Positions 1-9,031 of a stretch of 64,000 bases of DNA are shown here, one piece after another. The position numbers and the translations under genes are program-made. Position 1 is the stretch's first letter. Each line of letters starts with the position of its first letter. Origin of the DNA: Bryobacteraceae bacterium (GTDB lineage: Bacteria; Acidobacteriota; Terriglobia; Bryobacterales; Bryobacteraceae); NCBI GenBank assembly GCA_026002875.1, contig BPGE01000001.1, positions 1,860,001 through 1,924,000 of the forward strand, read 5' to 3'. Under the pieces are notes generated by a model. That model had not been told where the DNA came from, ran no database searches, and saw only the letters and a program-made list of their open reading frames with translations.

Positions 1-177
1 CACGCTGCGACGCTCATCGTCCCAGCGTTCCCACGCGCCAAGAAACCCGATGACCACCATCGAGCCGCGGGGCAATGGCGAAGGCAGATTCCATTCGATC
101 TGCTTCCGGCCGCCGCCCCGGACCGGTTGGATCAGGGCCGCCGCCGCCAGAACAGCCAGAAAAGGAGCCAGCCTCAT
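1..177 (-). CDS. Secreted hypothetical protein, N-terminal part only
   Basis: This gene runs off the left edge of the window, so only its first 59 codons are visible. The ATG overlaps the TGA of the upstream PPK2 gene in an ATGA arrangement (174-177), which indicates translational coupling and fixes the start. The protein opens with a short basic n-region (MRL) and a hydrophobic, Ala/Leu-rich stretch to about residue 17, which reads as a Sec signal peptide. The mature part contains a beta-strand-like segment (MVVIGFLGAW at residues 40-49), a pattern that can precede the first loop of alpha/beta hydrolase-like folds. That is too little to assign a family. It is the last visible gene of the polyphosphate operon. 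Confidence 0.7.
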   Translation of the reverse strand, partial: MRLAPFLAVLAAAALIQPVRGGGRKQIEWNLPSPLPRGSMVVIGFLGAWERWDDERRSV

Positions 178-910
178 TTTTTGCCCAGCGGATCCGCGGG
201 CTCGTATCCCAGCTCGTCGGACAGCGTCTTCACAAGAATCGACAGCACCTTGACGCGGGCATGGTATTTGTCATTGCCCTCGATCAGATGCCACGGCGCG
301 CGCAGCGTGCTCGTCTTCAGCACCATCTCTTCCACGGCCTGCTCGTACGCGCCCCATTTGGCCCGGTTCCGCCAGTCTTCCGCCGTCAGCTTCCAGGACT
401 TGTACCCGGTCCTCTGCCTTTCCTTGAAGCGCCGGAGCTGCTCATCGCGCGAAATGTGGATCCAGAACTTCGCGACTACCGCGCCGAAATCCGTCAACTG
501 CCGCTCGAAGGAATTGATCTCCTTGTACGCCCGCCTCCACTCGGCTTCCGTGCAGAAGCCTTCCACGCGCTCCACCAGCACGCGCCCGTACCACGAGCGG
601 TCGAAGATCGCGATCTGACCCCGCGGCGGCAGCCGCCTCCAGAACCGGTAAAGATAATGACGCGTCTTGTCCTCTCCTTCGGCGCGCTGATGGGCCATAC
701 CGTATAGCCGCGCGGGTCCAGCTTCTCCGTGATGCGCCGGATGGTGCCTCCTTTGCCGGCCGCGTCCCAGCCTTCGAACACGATCACCACCGGGCGTTTC
801 TGCTGATAGACCTGCCAGCCCAGCTCGCGCAGCTGCACCTGCCGCCGCGCAAGCTGCACCATGTACTCCTCGCGCGGAAGCGCCAGTGTCAGGTCCAGGG
901 ACTTCAGCAT
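174..910 (-). pseudogene. Second polyphosphate kinase 2 (PPK2), split by a -1 frameshift
   Basis: PPK2 enzymes transfer phosphate between polyphosphate and nucleotides. The first 77 codons read normally from the ATG at 908-910, including the Walker A motif GWDAAGKGG near residues 47-55 and the WPISAP segment. The frame then breaks. The rest of the family (HYLYRFWRRLP, the Walker B-like FDRSWYGR, and the lid and C-terminal helices up to LGYEPADPLGKK) continues in the neighbouring frame to a stop at 174. Adding one base near 676-684 gives APEGEDKTRHYL, which has exactly the spacing of the usual APTEEEK-x-x-HYL segment, and a 245-residue product. The ATG overlaps the stop of the upstream PPK2 by ATGA. 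All catalytic motifs are intact, so the break is either a very recent mutation or a base-calling error. Confidence 0.85.
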
Positions 911-1710
911 CACGCGCCTCCGTTCTCTTCGCCGGTCACCGTCGCTGTGACGCGCCGCAATTCCGCATCTTTCGGATTCGGCCCGCGCACCGGCGGCGCC
1001 GCGTCGCCCAGAGCCTTTTCCAGGGCTGCGATGATGGTCTGGAAGACTTTGCGCCGGGCGTACCGGCGGCAGGTGGCTTCGACGATCGTCCACGGAGCGT
1101 ACTCGCTTTCGGTGCGCTCCAGCATCTCCTCGGCGGCCTCAAGGTACTGTTCGTAGTTCTCGTGCCGTTTCCAGTCCTGCTTCGTGAGCCGCCAGTTTTC
1201 CAGAGGGTCTTTCTCGATTTTTTCAAATCGCTTCCTCTGCTCTTTCTTGCTGATGTGGAACCAGAATTTCAGGATGGTTGTGCCGTCGTCAGCCAGCATC
1301 CGTTCGAATTCGGCAATGTCGAGGTACGCTTTGCGCCAGTGCTTCTTCGCGACCAGCTTCTCCACCCGGTCGTCCAGCACGCGCAGGTACCACGAGTGAT
1401 CGAAGATGGCCATTTCCCCGCGGTTGGGGACCTTGAGCCAGAATCGCCATAGCCACGGGTACTCCGTCTCGTACGTACGCGGCGGCGTGATCGTATACAG
1501 CCGGAAGCCTCGCGCGTCCAGCCGCGCCGTCAAAGTGGAAATCGCTCCGCCTTTGCCCGCAGCCTCCCAGCCTTCAAACACGACGATGGACGATTTTCCG
1601 TGATCCCAGCACGCCTTTTCCAGATCAAACAGACGGCGCTGCAGCGCCGGCAGTTCGTGCTCCCACGTCTCCCGCCCCAGCTTCCGGTTCAGATTCACGT
1701 TTTCGAGCAT
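910..1710 (-). CDS. Polyphosphate kinase 2 family protein (PPK2)
   Basis: This 266-residue single-domain PPK2-type P-loop kinase transfers phosphate between polyphosphate and a nucleotide (AMP, ADP or GDP, depending on class). The Walker A motif GWEAAGKGG lies at about residues 47-55 and the Walker B-like FDHSWYLRVLDDR starts near residue 103. Most PPK2 proteins have FDRSWYGRVLVERVE there, so the Arg-to-His and Gly-to-Leu changes put this copy in a more divergent subgroup. The lid-type Trp/Arg-rich region follows (residues 185-215). The start lies 16 bases inside the end of ppk1, and the stop overlaps the next PPK2 start (ATGA), so the three genes are one transcription unit. Substrate preference cannot be read from the sequence. 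Confidence 0.9.
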   Translation of the reverse strand: MLENVNLNRKLGRETWEHELPALQRRLFDLEKACWDHGKSSIVVFEGWEAAGKGGAISTLTARLDARGFRLYTITPPRTYETEYPWLWRFWLKVPNRGEMAIFDHSWYLRVLDDRVEKLVAKKHWRKAYLDIAEFERMLADDGTTILKFWFHISKKEQRKRFEKIEKDPLENWRLTKQDWKRHENYEQYLEAAEEMLERTESEYAPWTIVEATCRRYARRKVFQTIIAALEKALGDAAPPVRGPNPKDAELRRVTATVTGEENGGA

Positions 1711-3818
1711 TTGTGCCTCAGCAGATACAGCTGCGCATCGACAGCCTTTTCGCCCTCTTTCCGGACGGCGCGCTCGTACGAACCGTCCTTCTTCATGCGG
1801 CGCGCCTTGACGTTGTCCTTCAGATACACATCAAGCACCCGGTCCCGAAGATACCGGATGAGGTTCTGCTGTTCAATGGGGAACAGGGTTTCCACGCGCC
1901 GGTTCAGATTCCGCGGCATGAGATCTGCCGAACCGACCAGCACCTCTTCTTTTCCATTGTTCTGGAACCAGTAGATCCGGCTGTGTTCGAGAAAACGCCC
2001 CACGATGCTCGTCACGCGGATGTTCTCGCTGATCCCGGGCAGGCCAGGCCTCAGGCAGCAGATGCCCCGGCAGAGCAGATCCACTTTCACACCCGCCATC
2101 GAGGCTTCATACAGCAGCCGGATGATGCGTGGATCGGACAGAGCATTCATCTTGAAGATCAGCCGCGCCGGTTTGCCCGCCCGCGCCAGTGCGATTTCCC
2201 TCCGGATGAGCGACTCGAAGCGCTCTCTCAGGTTGACCGGCGCCACGAGAAGTTTGCCGTAATCGGATTTCGCAGAATATCCCGTCAGGTAGTTGAACAG
2301 ATCCGTGCAGGCCGAGCCGATCTCCTCGTCGCAGGTGAACAGCCCGATGTCGGTGTACAGGTGCGCTGTCACGGCGTTGTAGTTGCCTGTGGACAGGTGG
2401 ACATAGCGGCGGATCTTCGAGCCCTCCCGGCGGACCACCATCGCCACCTTGCAATGCACCTTCACGCCGACGAGCCCGTAGACGACGTGCACGCCTTCCT
2501 TTTCCAGAGCCCGCGCCCATTCGATGTTGGACTCTTCGTCGAAGCGCGCTTTCAGCTCAACCAGCACGGCTACCTGTTTGCCCCGGGCATTGGCGTCCAG
2601 CAGCGCTTCCACGACCGGCGCATTCGGCCCGACCCGGTACAGAGTCATCTTGATGGCCAGCACGTGCGGATCCCGCGCAGCAGTCCGCAGAAAATCGATC
2701 ACCGGCTGAAAGCTGTCGAAAGGATGATGCAGCAGGATGTCTCCGCGCCGGATGGCGGAGAAAATATCCTCGTCCTCCTTGAGGCCCCCCAGCGGAGCCG
2801 GCGAGAACGGCTTGTCCTTCAGATCCGGCCGGTCCAGTCCCGCAATGTGCTTCAGCCGCACCAGCGCCAGCGGGCCTTCCACGCGGTACACGGCATCATC
2901 GTCGATCTCCAGGTTGGTCTTCAGAATTTCGAGAATCGAGTCCGGCATTTTGCGCGGGACTTTCAGCCGCACCACAGCGCCAAACCGCCGCTGGCGGACG
3001 CTCTCTTCCACGCTTTCCAGAAGGTCTTCCGCTTCCAGTTCCTGAATGGCGATGTCGGCGTCCCGCGTCACGTGGAAAGGATGCGCTTCTACGATCTCCA
3101 TTCCCGGGAACAGCGCGTCCAGATTGGCCTGGATGACCTGCTCGATCCACGTGAACGTCAGCGGACGGCCGCTGCGCCGCTGCGCCGGCTTATGCAGCGG
3201 CACGATCTGCGCGATCGTATCCGGCACTTTGATCCGCGCGAATCGCTGCTGGCCATTCGGATGGCGCACCAGCACCGCGAGGTTCAGACTCAGATTCGAG
3301 ATGTGCGGGAACGGCCGGCCCGGATCGAACGCCAGAGGCGTCAGCACTGGATAAATCACTTCCTGGAAATACCGCCGCGCCGCCTCCTGCTGCGCCTCCG
3401 ACAGTTCCGCATAGTCCAGGATCAGGATTCCGTGTCCCCGCAATTCGCCGAAGAGCTCCCTGCGGCACTTGTGTGCGTCCGCAAAGAGTTTCGTGTAGAC
3501 ATCCCGGATGGCTTCCAGTTGCGCGGCAGGCGTCATGGCGTCCGGGCCGGTTTCGAGGATGCCGGACTCCATCTGGCTGTAGAGTCCTGCAACGCGCACC
3601 ATGAAGAACTCATCCAGGTTGGAACCCAAAATGGACAGAAACTTGACGCGTTCGAGGAGCGGATTGGCCGGGTCCTGAGCTTCTTCCAGCACGCGCCGCT
3701 GGAACTCCAGCAGGCTGAGCTCGCGGTTGATGTACAGAGAAGGATCGTTGAGATCCGGGCCGGATTGCGCGTTGGTCTTCCCGGTTTTGTATCCCTGCTT
3801 TGCCTTGGGCCTGGCCAT
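1695..3818 (-). CDS. ppk1: Polyphosphate kinase 1
   Basis: This enzyme makes inorganic polyphosphate from ATP at the inner side of the membrane. At 707 residues it has full family length. The N-terminal domain shows INRELSLLEFQRRVLEEA (from about residue 30) and NLDEFFMVRVAGL, followed by the head domain (FPHISNLSLNLAV) and the two phospholipase-D-like C-terminal domains. The conserved histidines are in VKVHCK (about residue 455, aligning with the phospho-accepting His) and YVHLSTGNYN (about residue 474). It is the first gene of a minus-strand operon with two PPK2 genes, and it is divergent from the OPT transporter 68 bases away. The pairing of a synthesising PPK1 with PPK2s suggests a polyphosphate storage and nucleotide-recharging cycle. 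Confidence 0.97.
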   Translation of the reverse strand: MARPKAKQGYKTGKTNAQSGPDLNDPSLYINRELSLLEFQRRVLEEAQDPANPLLERVKFLSILGSNLDEFFMVRVAGLYSQMESGILETGPDAMTPAAQLEAIRDVYTKLFADAHKCRRELFGELRGHGILILDYAELSEAQQEAARRYFQEVIYPVLTPLAFDPGRPFPHISNLSLNLAVLVRHPNGQQRFARIKVPDTIAQIVPLHKPAQRRSGRPLTFTWIEQVIQANLDALFPGMEIVEAHPFHVTRDADIAIQELEAEDLLESVEESVRQRRFGAVVRLKVPRKMPDSILEILKTNLEIDDDAVYRVEGPLALVRLKHIAGLDRPDLKDKPFSPAPLGGLKEDEDIFSAIRRGDILLHHPFDSFQPVIDFLRTAARDPHVLAIKMTLYRVGPNAPVVEALLDANARGKQVAVLVELKARFDEESNIEWARALEKEGVHVVYGLVGVKVHCKVAMVVRREGSKIRRYVHLSTGNYNAVTAHLYTDIGLFTCDEEIGSACTDLFNYLTGYSAKSDYGKLLVAPVNLRERFESLIRREIALARAGKPARLIFKMNALSDPRIIRLLYEASMAGVKVDLLCRGICCLRPGLPGISENIRVTSIVGRFLEHSRIYWFQNNGKEEVLVGSADLMPRNLNRRVETLFPIEQQNLIRYLRDRVLDVYLKDNVKARRMKKDGSYERAVRKEGEKAVDAQLYLLRHKCSKT

Positions 3819-3886
3819 ACGGGCTTCCTCTTACTGTAGCCGAGCCGCCGCGGGGCAGGAGAGCGCCGCTGCTGTACCATCGTCAT

Positions 3887-5872
3887 GTGAACGGCAAACC
3901 GTCACCGGAATTCCGCGAACTCACGTTGAAGGCGGCCGGGCTGGGCCTGTTTCTCGCCTTCGTCTTTGGCGCGGCCAACGCCTATCTGGGCATGAAGGCC
4001 GGCCAGACCGTGGCCGCCACCATCCCGGCCGCCGTCATCGCCATGGCCCTGGCGCGCCTGCCCTGGTGGCGCGGGGGCGTGCTCGAGCAGAACATCGCAC
4101 GCACCGCCGCCAGCGTCGGAGAAGCGCTCGTGGCCGGGGCCATCTTTACGCTGCCTGCGTTCCTGATGGTGGAAATCGACGGCGTCCGCCTGTGGCAGGA
4201 TCTCCGTACCCACTACTGGGAAGGCTCGGCGATCCTGCTGGCCGGCGGACTCGCGGGCATCTTCTTCATCGTGCTGCTGCGCCGTGCGCTCTGCGTCGAC
4301 GCGGGCCTGCCATGGCCCGAGAGCGTCGCCAGCTATGAGATCGTCCGGGCAGGGCAGGAGGCGGGCGACGCTCCGCGGCTCGTCTTCGGCGGCATGGGCT
4401 TCGGGGCGTTGATCCAGATCCTGAAAAGCGAGAAGGGCCTGCAGATTTTCCGTGAATACACGGAGGGATTTCTCGAATTTCCCCGCAGCGTGATCCGCCA
4501 CTTCGACTTTTCGAAGGCTCCGCTTGCGGCCGTTTCGCATGGTGGCGGCGTCGCCTGGTCGACTCCGGCCCTGTCTCCTGCCCTGCTGGGAATCGGCTAC
4601 ATCATCGGCCCGAAATACGCATCCATCAACGTCTCCGGCGGCATTCTCGCCTGGTGGGTGCTCATTCCGCTTCTGCTGTTTTTCGACCCGGACTTCGCCT
4701 CGCGCTCCGGGGCGGCCGATCCCGCCGTGGCCGCCTACACGATCTGGATGAATGTGGTGCGCCCGCTGGCCGTGGGCACCATGCTGGTGGGCGCGGCGAA
4801 CACCATGTGGTCGATGCGCCAGTCAATCGCGCAATCGCTCGCCGGCGCCTGGCGCGCGCGCCACGCCGGACAAGAGACGCTGGAAAGAACGGAACGCGAC
4901 CTGCCGCTGCGCGCCGTCGCTGGCGCGATCGGCGTGCTGCTGATCGCGGTCACCGTCATCTACCACTCTTTCACGGGCTCCTGGGGCGCCGCTCTCGCCG
5001 CAGCCCTTCTGATGGGCGCCGCCGGTTTTCTCCTCTCGGCTGTGGGCGGGTACCTGGTCGGTCTGGTCGGCAGCTCCAATCAGCCCCTCAGCGGTCTGAC
5101 GCTCTCGGCTCTCGTGCTCGCGGCGCTCCTGATGGGCGTCATCGGCCTCCGCGGTCCGCAGGGCGTGGCGGCAGTCCTTGGCGTCGCCGCGGTGGTCGCC
5201 GTTTCCGTCTCGGTCGCCGGCTCCATGATCCAGGATCTGAAGGCTGGCCATCTCCTCGGCGGCACGCCCTGGAAGATGCAGCTTGTCGAAATCATCGCCG
5301 TGGCGTTGCTGGCGCTGTTCCTTCTTCTTCCCGTCATTGTTCTCCATGAGGCGAATCTCGCCACTGGAGGCATCGGCGGCCGCGCCCTGCCTGCGCCTCA
5401 GGCCGGCCTCATGGCCACGCTCGCCAAAGGCATCGTCGGCGGCGGGATGGCGTGGGGCCTGCTTGCCGCGGGCGCCGCATTCGGCCTCGCGCTGATCCTG
5501 TGCGGAGCGCGCGCCATGATGCTCATTGCCGTGGGAATGTATCTTCCGTTTGAAACAAGCTCCGCCATTTTTGTCGGAGGCGTCATCCGCTGGCTCGCGG
5601 ACCGCTTCCTGAGCCGGGCGGACGAAGCGGCCCGCAAGCGGGCTGAAGAGGCTGGCACCCTGCTGGCCAGCGGCCTCATCGCCGGCGAGGCCGTCACCGG
5701 CATCCTTCTCGCCGCGCTTTTCCTCGGCGGAGTGTCGTCGCTCACGCGCCTCCTGACCGGCGCGGACAGCTTTCCCTGGTATCCGGCGTGGGGCGGCTGG
5801 CTCGCCTGGCCCGCCTTCGCCGCCATCGCCGCCGTGCTGATCGCCGCGCCCCTGCGGAAGGCCCGTCAGTAG
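3887..5872 (+). CDS. OPT family oligopeptide/metallophore transporter
   Basis: This polytopic membrane protein of about 661 residues belongs to the OPT family, whose members import small peptides or metal chelates with protons. Near the N-terminus it shows FGAANAYLGMKAGQTVAATIPAA, and later KYASINVSGGILAW, LVGSSNQPLSGLT and LCGARAMMLIAVGMYLPFETS, a pattern typical of bacterial OPT/YSL-type transporters. Hydrophobic segments run through the whole length. I chose GTG 3887 because the family usually begins just before the FRELTLKA motif. An in-frame ATG at 3800 would overlap the divergent ppk1 start and add non-conserved residues. The 3' end overlaps the convergent serine hydrolase by 7 bases. 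The substrate is unknown. Confidence 0.88.
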   Translation: MNGKPSPEFRELTLKAAGLGLFLAFVFGAANAYLGMKAGQTVAATIPAAVIAMALARLPWWRGGVLEQNIARTAASVGEALVAGAIFTLPAFLMVEIDGVRLWQDLRTHYWEGSAILLAGGLAGIFFIVLLRRALCVDAGLPWPESVASYEIVRAGQEAGDAPRLVFGGMGFGALIQILKSEKGLQIFREYTEGFLEFPRSVIRHFDFSKAPLAAVSHGGGVAWSTPALSPALLGIGYIIGPKYASINVSGGILAWWVLIPLLLFFDPDFASRSGAADPAVAAYTIWMNVVRPLAVGTMLVGAANTMWSMRQSIAQSLAGAWRARHAGQETLERTERDLPLRAVAGAIGVLLIAVTVIYHSFTGSWGAALAAALLMGAAGFLLSAVGGYLVGLVGSSNQPLSGLTLSALVLAALLMGVIGLRGPQGVAAVLGVAAVVAVSVSVAGSMIQDLKAGHLLGGTPWKMQLVEIIAVALLALFLLLPVIVLHEANLATGGIGGRALPAPQAGLMATLAKGIVGGGMAWGLLAAGAAFGLALILCGARAMMLIAVGMYLPFETSSAIFVGGVIRWLADRFLSRADEAARKRAEEAGTLLASGLIAGEAVTGILLAALFLGGVSSLTRLLTGADSFPWYPAWGGWLAWPAFAAIAAVLIAAPLRKARQ

Positions 5873-7419
5873 GGCTTCGCATCCGCTGCCACGGGCTTCA
5901 GCAGCAGGTCGTGGAAATCGAAGCTGAAATCGGTCAGCGGGCTCACGGCGCGCAGACGCGCCTCGCTGATCGAGCCGTCCGGCTTCAGCGCAAACCACAC
6001 GTACGCATCCGCCAGCAGCCACCGCCGGTCCCAACGCGCGATAAACGTGTCGTACTGGAAATGTTCCAGCGTTCCTTCCAGCCACGGCGTATGCGTGAAA
6101 CGGATCCGCAGGCGTCCGGCTTCTTCCGTGATTACGACGTCTCCATACCACGCGTCGCGGTAACGTCCCGCATAGGACGCCGCCGCCAGGGAAGGCCGCG
6201 TGCCCGATGCGCGCTTCGCCATTTCCGCTTTCACCCGGTTCTCCGCTTCCTCGATCTGTTTGCGCCGCGCGGCGGCCAGCGCGCTGACCCAATCCACCGG
6301 CGCCGCGCCCAGGTAATGGTCGAGCACCGTGTAGATGATCGCGTTGAAGGCCTGCCCCACTTCCTGGTTCGTGAACACCGACACTCCCAGTTGCAGATCC
6401 GGCACCAGCACGGTGCGCGTCACCATCCCGGCCAGCCCCCCGCTGTGGTGGATGGTGCGCCGCCCCCGGTAGTCGCTCACATTCCAGCCCAGTGCATAGG
6501 CTGAAAACTGCGGCGCCGCCTGCGCCAGCACGCCTTCGCCGGGCCTTGAAGGCACTATCGAAACGGGAGTCCACATCTCTCTCTGCTGCGCCTGGCTGAA
6601 CAACCGCCTGCCCTCCAGCTCGCCTGACCCCAGATGCACGCGCACCCAGCGGCTGAAGTCCTCAAGATTCGTGATCACCGCGGCCGCCGCGCCCCAGTTG
6701 TCGCTGTCGGCCAGCGGCAGAGGCGTGAGCCGGCCTTCCTCCATGGCGTGAGGGAACGCGACGTCGCCATACCCGCGCAAGGCCTTGACGCTCGTCGTTG
6801 TGGACTTCATGCCCAGCGGGTCGAAGATCCGCCGCTTGAGAAACTCGTCCCAGCTCATGCCGGAAACGCGGGCGATCACTTCCCCGGCAACGACGTAGAG
6901 GATGTTGTCGTACGCGTACCGCTCGCGGAAGCTGTAGGCCAGCGGCACGAACCGCAGCCGCCGCACAATTTCGGCCCGGCTCAGGTCCGACGGGGGAAAG
7001 TACATCAGATCGCCCGCTCCCAGCGCCAGCCCGCTGCGGTGCGTGAACAGGTCGCGGATGCGCATCTCGCGCGTCACGTAGGGATCGCTCATCTGAAATT
7101 CGGGCAGATGATCAATCACCCGGTCGTCCCATTTCACCTTGCCTTCTTCGACGAGGAGCGCCATGGCTGCTGCCGTGAAAGCCTTCGTGTGGGAAGCCAC
7201 GCCGAACATCGTCTGCGGCGTCACAGGCGCAGGCTCTCCCAGCTTGCGTACTCCGTAGCCGCGGCTGACGACGACCTTGCCGTCTTTCACGACGAGCACG
7301 GCCACGCCGGGCACTTCGAACTCCTTCATGGCCCGCTCGACAACCTGGTTGAGATCCGGCTGCGCGAACAGAAGCCCGGGCAGGCAGACGAACAGCAGAA
7401 GACGGCGTGTGCATCGCAT
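5866..7419 (-). CDS. Secreted serine hydrolase, class C beta-lactamase/PBP4* family
   Basis: This 517-residue exported protein has the penicillin-recognising serine hydrolase fold. A signal peptide (RRLLLFVCLPGLLFAQ) ends near residue 20. The catalytic SxxK is SHTK (residues 76-79), the YxN motif is YDN (170-172), and the third motif is HSG (about 325-327), so all three active-site boxes are intact. A C-terminal extension from about residue 400 (DUF3471-like by position, rich in beta strands) follows the hydrolase domain. Family members are D-aminopeptidases, esterases or DD-peptidases; true beta-lactamase activity is unusual. The ATG at 7417-7419 was preferred because the signal peptide begins there. 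Reading further upstream runs into the divergent photolyase gene. Confidence 0.92.
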   Translation of the reverse strand: MRCTRRLLLFVCLPGLLFAQPDLNQVVERAMKEFEVPGVAVLVVKDGKVVVSRGYGVRKLGEPAPVTPQTMFGVASHTKAFTAAAMALLVEEGKVKWDDRVIDHLPEFQMSDPYVTREMRIRDLFTHRSGLALGAGDLMYFPPSDLSRAEIVRRLRFVPLAYSFRERYAYDNILYVVAGEVIARVSGMSWDEFLKRRIFDPLGMKSTTTSVKALRGYGDVAFPHAMEEGRLTPLPLADSDNWGAAAAVITNLEDFSRWVRVHLGSGELEGRRLFSQAQQREMWTPVSIVPSRPGEGVLAQAAPQFSAYALGWNVSDYRGRRTIHHSGGLAGMVTRTVLVPDLQLGVSVFTNQEVGQAFNAIIYTVLDHYLGAAPVDWVSALAAARRKQIEEAENRVKAEMAKRASGTRPSLAAASYAGRYRDAWYGDVVITEEAGRLRIRFTHTPWLEGTLEHFQYDTFIARWDRRWLLADAYVWFALKPDGSISEARLRAVSPLTDFSFDFHDLLLKPVAADAKPY

Positions 7420-7492
7420 GTTTCTGATCGTAACCAAGCCGCGCGGTTCATTTTCTGGAGCAGCCGCAGCGCGCCAGGCATCTTCATACACG

Positions 7493-9031
7493 GTGCTCAC
7501 CGGCGATCTTTGCGTGATCCTTGGCGACCAGCTCAGCCGCCGTTCGCCCCTGCTGGAGCGCGCAGACCGCGCGGCGGACGTCATCTGGATGGCGGAAGCG
7601 GCAGAGGAATCCACTCACGTCCCGTCTCACAAAGCCCGCACCGCACTGTTCCTCAGCGCCATGCGGCACCACGCCGAATGGCTCCGCGCCGAGGGATGGA
7701 CCGTGGACTACCGCCGGCTGGACGACCCTTCCAACCGGGGCACGCTGGGCGACGAGCTCCGAGAAGCCATCCGCCGTCACCGCCCGCGCCGCGTCCAGCT
7801 GCTCGAAGCCGGGGAATGGCGCGTCGAGCGCAGGATCGAGTCGGTTTGCCGCGAAGAGAACGCCGAGCTGGTCTGGCTGGAAGATCCGCACTTCTATGCC
7901 AGCCGGGAGGACTTCCTCCGGCACGCCCGCGGCCGGAAACAGCTCCGCATGGAGTTCTTCTACCGCGAAATGCGCCGCCGCCATGGCGTCCTGATGGAGG
8001 GAAGCGAGCCGGCGGGCGGCCAGTGGAATTTCGACCCCGCGAACCGCGAAGCCTTCCCGGCTGGAGGACCGGGCGCCGTCCCCGCTCCCAGGCGCTTCCC
8101 GCCCGATGGAATCACGGCGGAGGTGATGAAGCTGGTCGATCGGAATTTCCCGCAAAATCCGGGCTCCCTGCGTCATTTTGACTGGCCTGTGACACCGGAG
8201 CAGGCCTCGGAAGCACTCGACGATTTCATTGAAAACCGGCTGCCTTTATTCGGTCGTTTCCAGGACGCCATGTGGACCGGCGAACCGCTGCTGTACCACT
8301 CGCGCCTTTCGGCGTCCATGAATCTGAAGCTCCTCGAAGCGCGCGATGCCGTTGCCGCAGCCGAACTGGCCTGGCGCAGCGGACGGGCTCCGCTGGCTGC
8401 TGCGGAGGGCTTCATCCGCCAGATTCTGGGCTGGCGCGAATACGTCCGCGGCGTCTACTGGCTCTGGATGCCGGACTACCTGCAGTGGAACCATCTGGAG
8501 GCGCGCAATCCTCTGCCGAGTTTCTACTGGACGGGTCAGACGGAAATGCGCTGCCTGCACGAGGCCATCACGGAGACCCTCGAGCTCGGTTACGCCCACC
8601 ATATCCAGCGCCTGATGGTCACCGGGCTCTTTGCGCTTCTCGCCGGCGTCGAGCCGCGGCAGGTTCACGAGTGGTACCTCGCCATCTATCTGGACGCCGT
8701 CGAGTGGGTGGAGCTGCCCAACGTGCTCGGCATGAGCCAGTTCGCGGACGGCGGCCGCATGGCATCCAAGCCGTATGCAGCGAGCGGAAAATACATTGCG
8801 CGCATGAGCAATTACTGCCGCGGCTGCCGCTTTGATCCGGCCCTCTCCACCGGCGAGAAGGCCTGTCCGTTTACGACGCTCTATTGGGATTTTCTGATGC
8901 GCAACGAGACGCGCCTGAGAGGCGTCCCGCGCATGGAGATGCAGTTGCGCAACCTGGTCCGGCTCGCTCCGGAAGAAAAGCGGGCGATCCGTGCGCAGGC
9001 TGAAACCGTGCTCAGAAAGGTTTGTTCATGA
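7493..9031 (+). CDS. phrB: Iron-sulfur bacterial cryptochrome/photolyase (PhrB-type)
   Basis: This flavoprotein of about 512 residues belongs to the FeS-BCP branch of the photolyase/cryptochrome family, which repairs (6-4) photoproducts or senses light. It begins with the family pattern CVILGDQLS and carries a Rossmann-type N-terminal antenna domain and a helical FAD domain (GWREYVRGVYWLWM, WVELPNVLGMSQFADGG). Four cysteines at about 354, 442, 445 and 458 match the cluster ligands of Agrobacterium PhrB (350, 438, 441, 454) with a constant offset of four, so a [4Fe-4S] cluster is expected. GTG 7493 was chosen to sit just before the conserved N-terminus. An in-frame ATG at 7418 would overlap the divergent gene's start. 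It is coupled to the following SDR gene by an ATGA overlap. Confidence 0.93.
   Translation: MLTGDLCVILGDQLSRRSPLLERADRAADVIWMAEAAEESTHVPSHKARTALFLSAMRHHAEWLRAEGWTVDYRRLDDPSNRGTLGDELREAIRRHRPRRVQLLEAGEWRVERRIESVCREENAELVWLEDPHFYASREDFLRHARGRKQLRMEFFYREMRRRHGVLMEGSEPAGGQWNFDPANREAFPAGGPGAVPAPRRFPPDGITAEVMKLVDRNFPQNPGSLRHFDWPVTPEQASEALDDFIENRLPLFGRFQDAMWTGEPLLYHSRLSASMNLKLLEARDAVAAAELAWRSGRAPLAAAEGFIRQILGWREYVRGVYWLWMPDYLQWNHLEARNPLPSFYWTGQTEMRCLHEAITETLELGYAHHIQRLMVTGLFALLAGVEPRQVHEWYLAIYLDAVEWVELPNVLGMSQFADGGRMASKPYAASGKYIARMSNYCRGCRFDPALSTGEKACPFTTLYWDFLMRNETRLRGVPRMEMQLRNLVRLAPEEKRAIRAQAETVLRKVCS

Noticed and set aside
1713-3839. A 708-codon plus-strand frame opposite ppk1
   Set aside because: It is a shadow of ppk1 caused by high G/C at third positions. 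Its product is His/Arg/Gln-rich with no domain.
4823-6574. A long minus-strand frame across the OPT and serine hydrolase genes
   Set aside because: It spans two well-supported genes and has low-complexity Gly/Arg/Ala composition.
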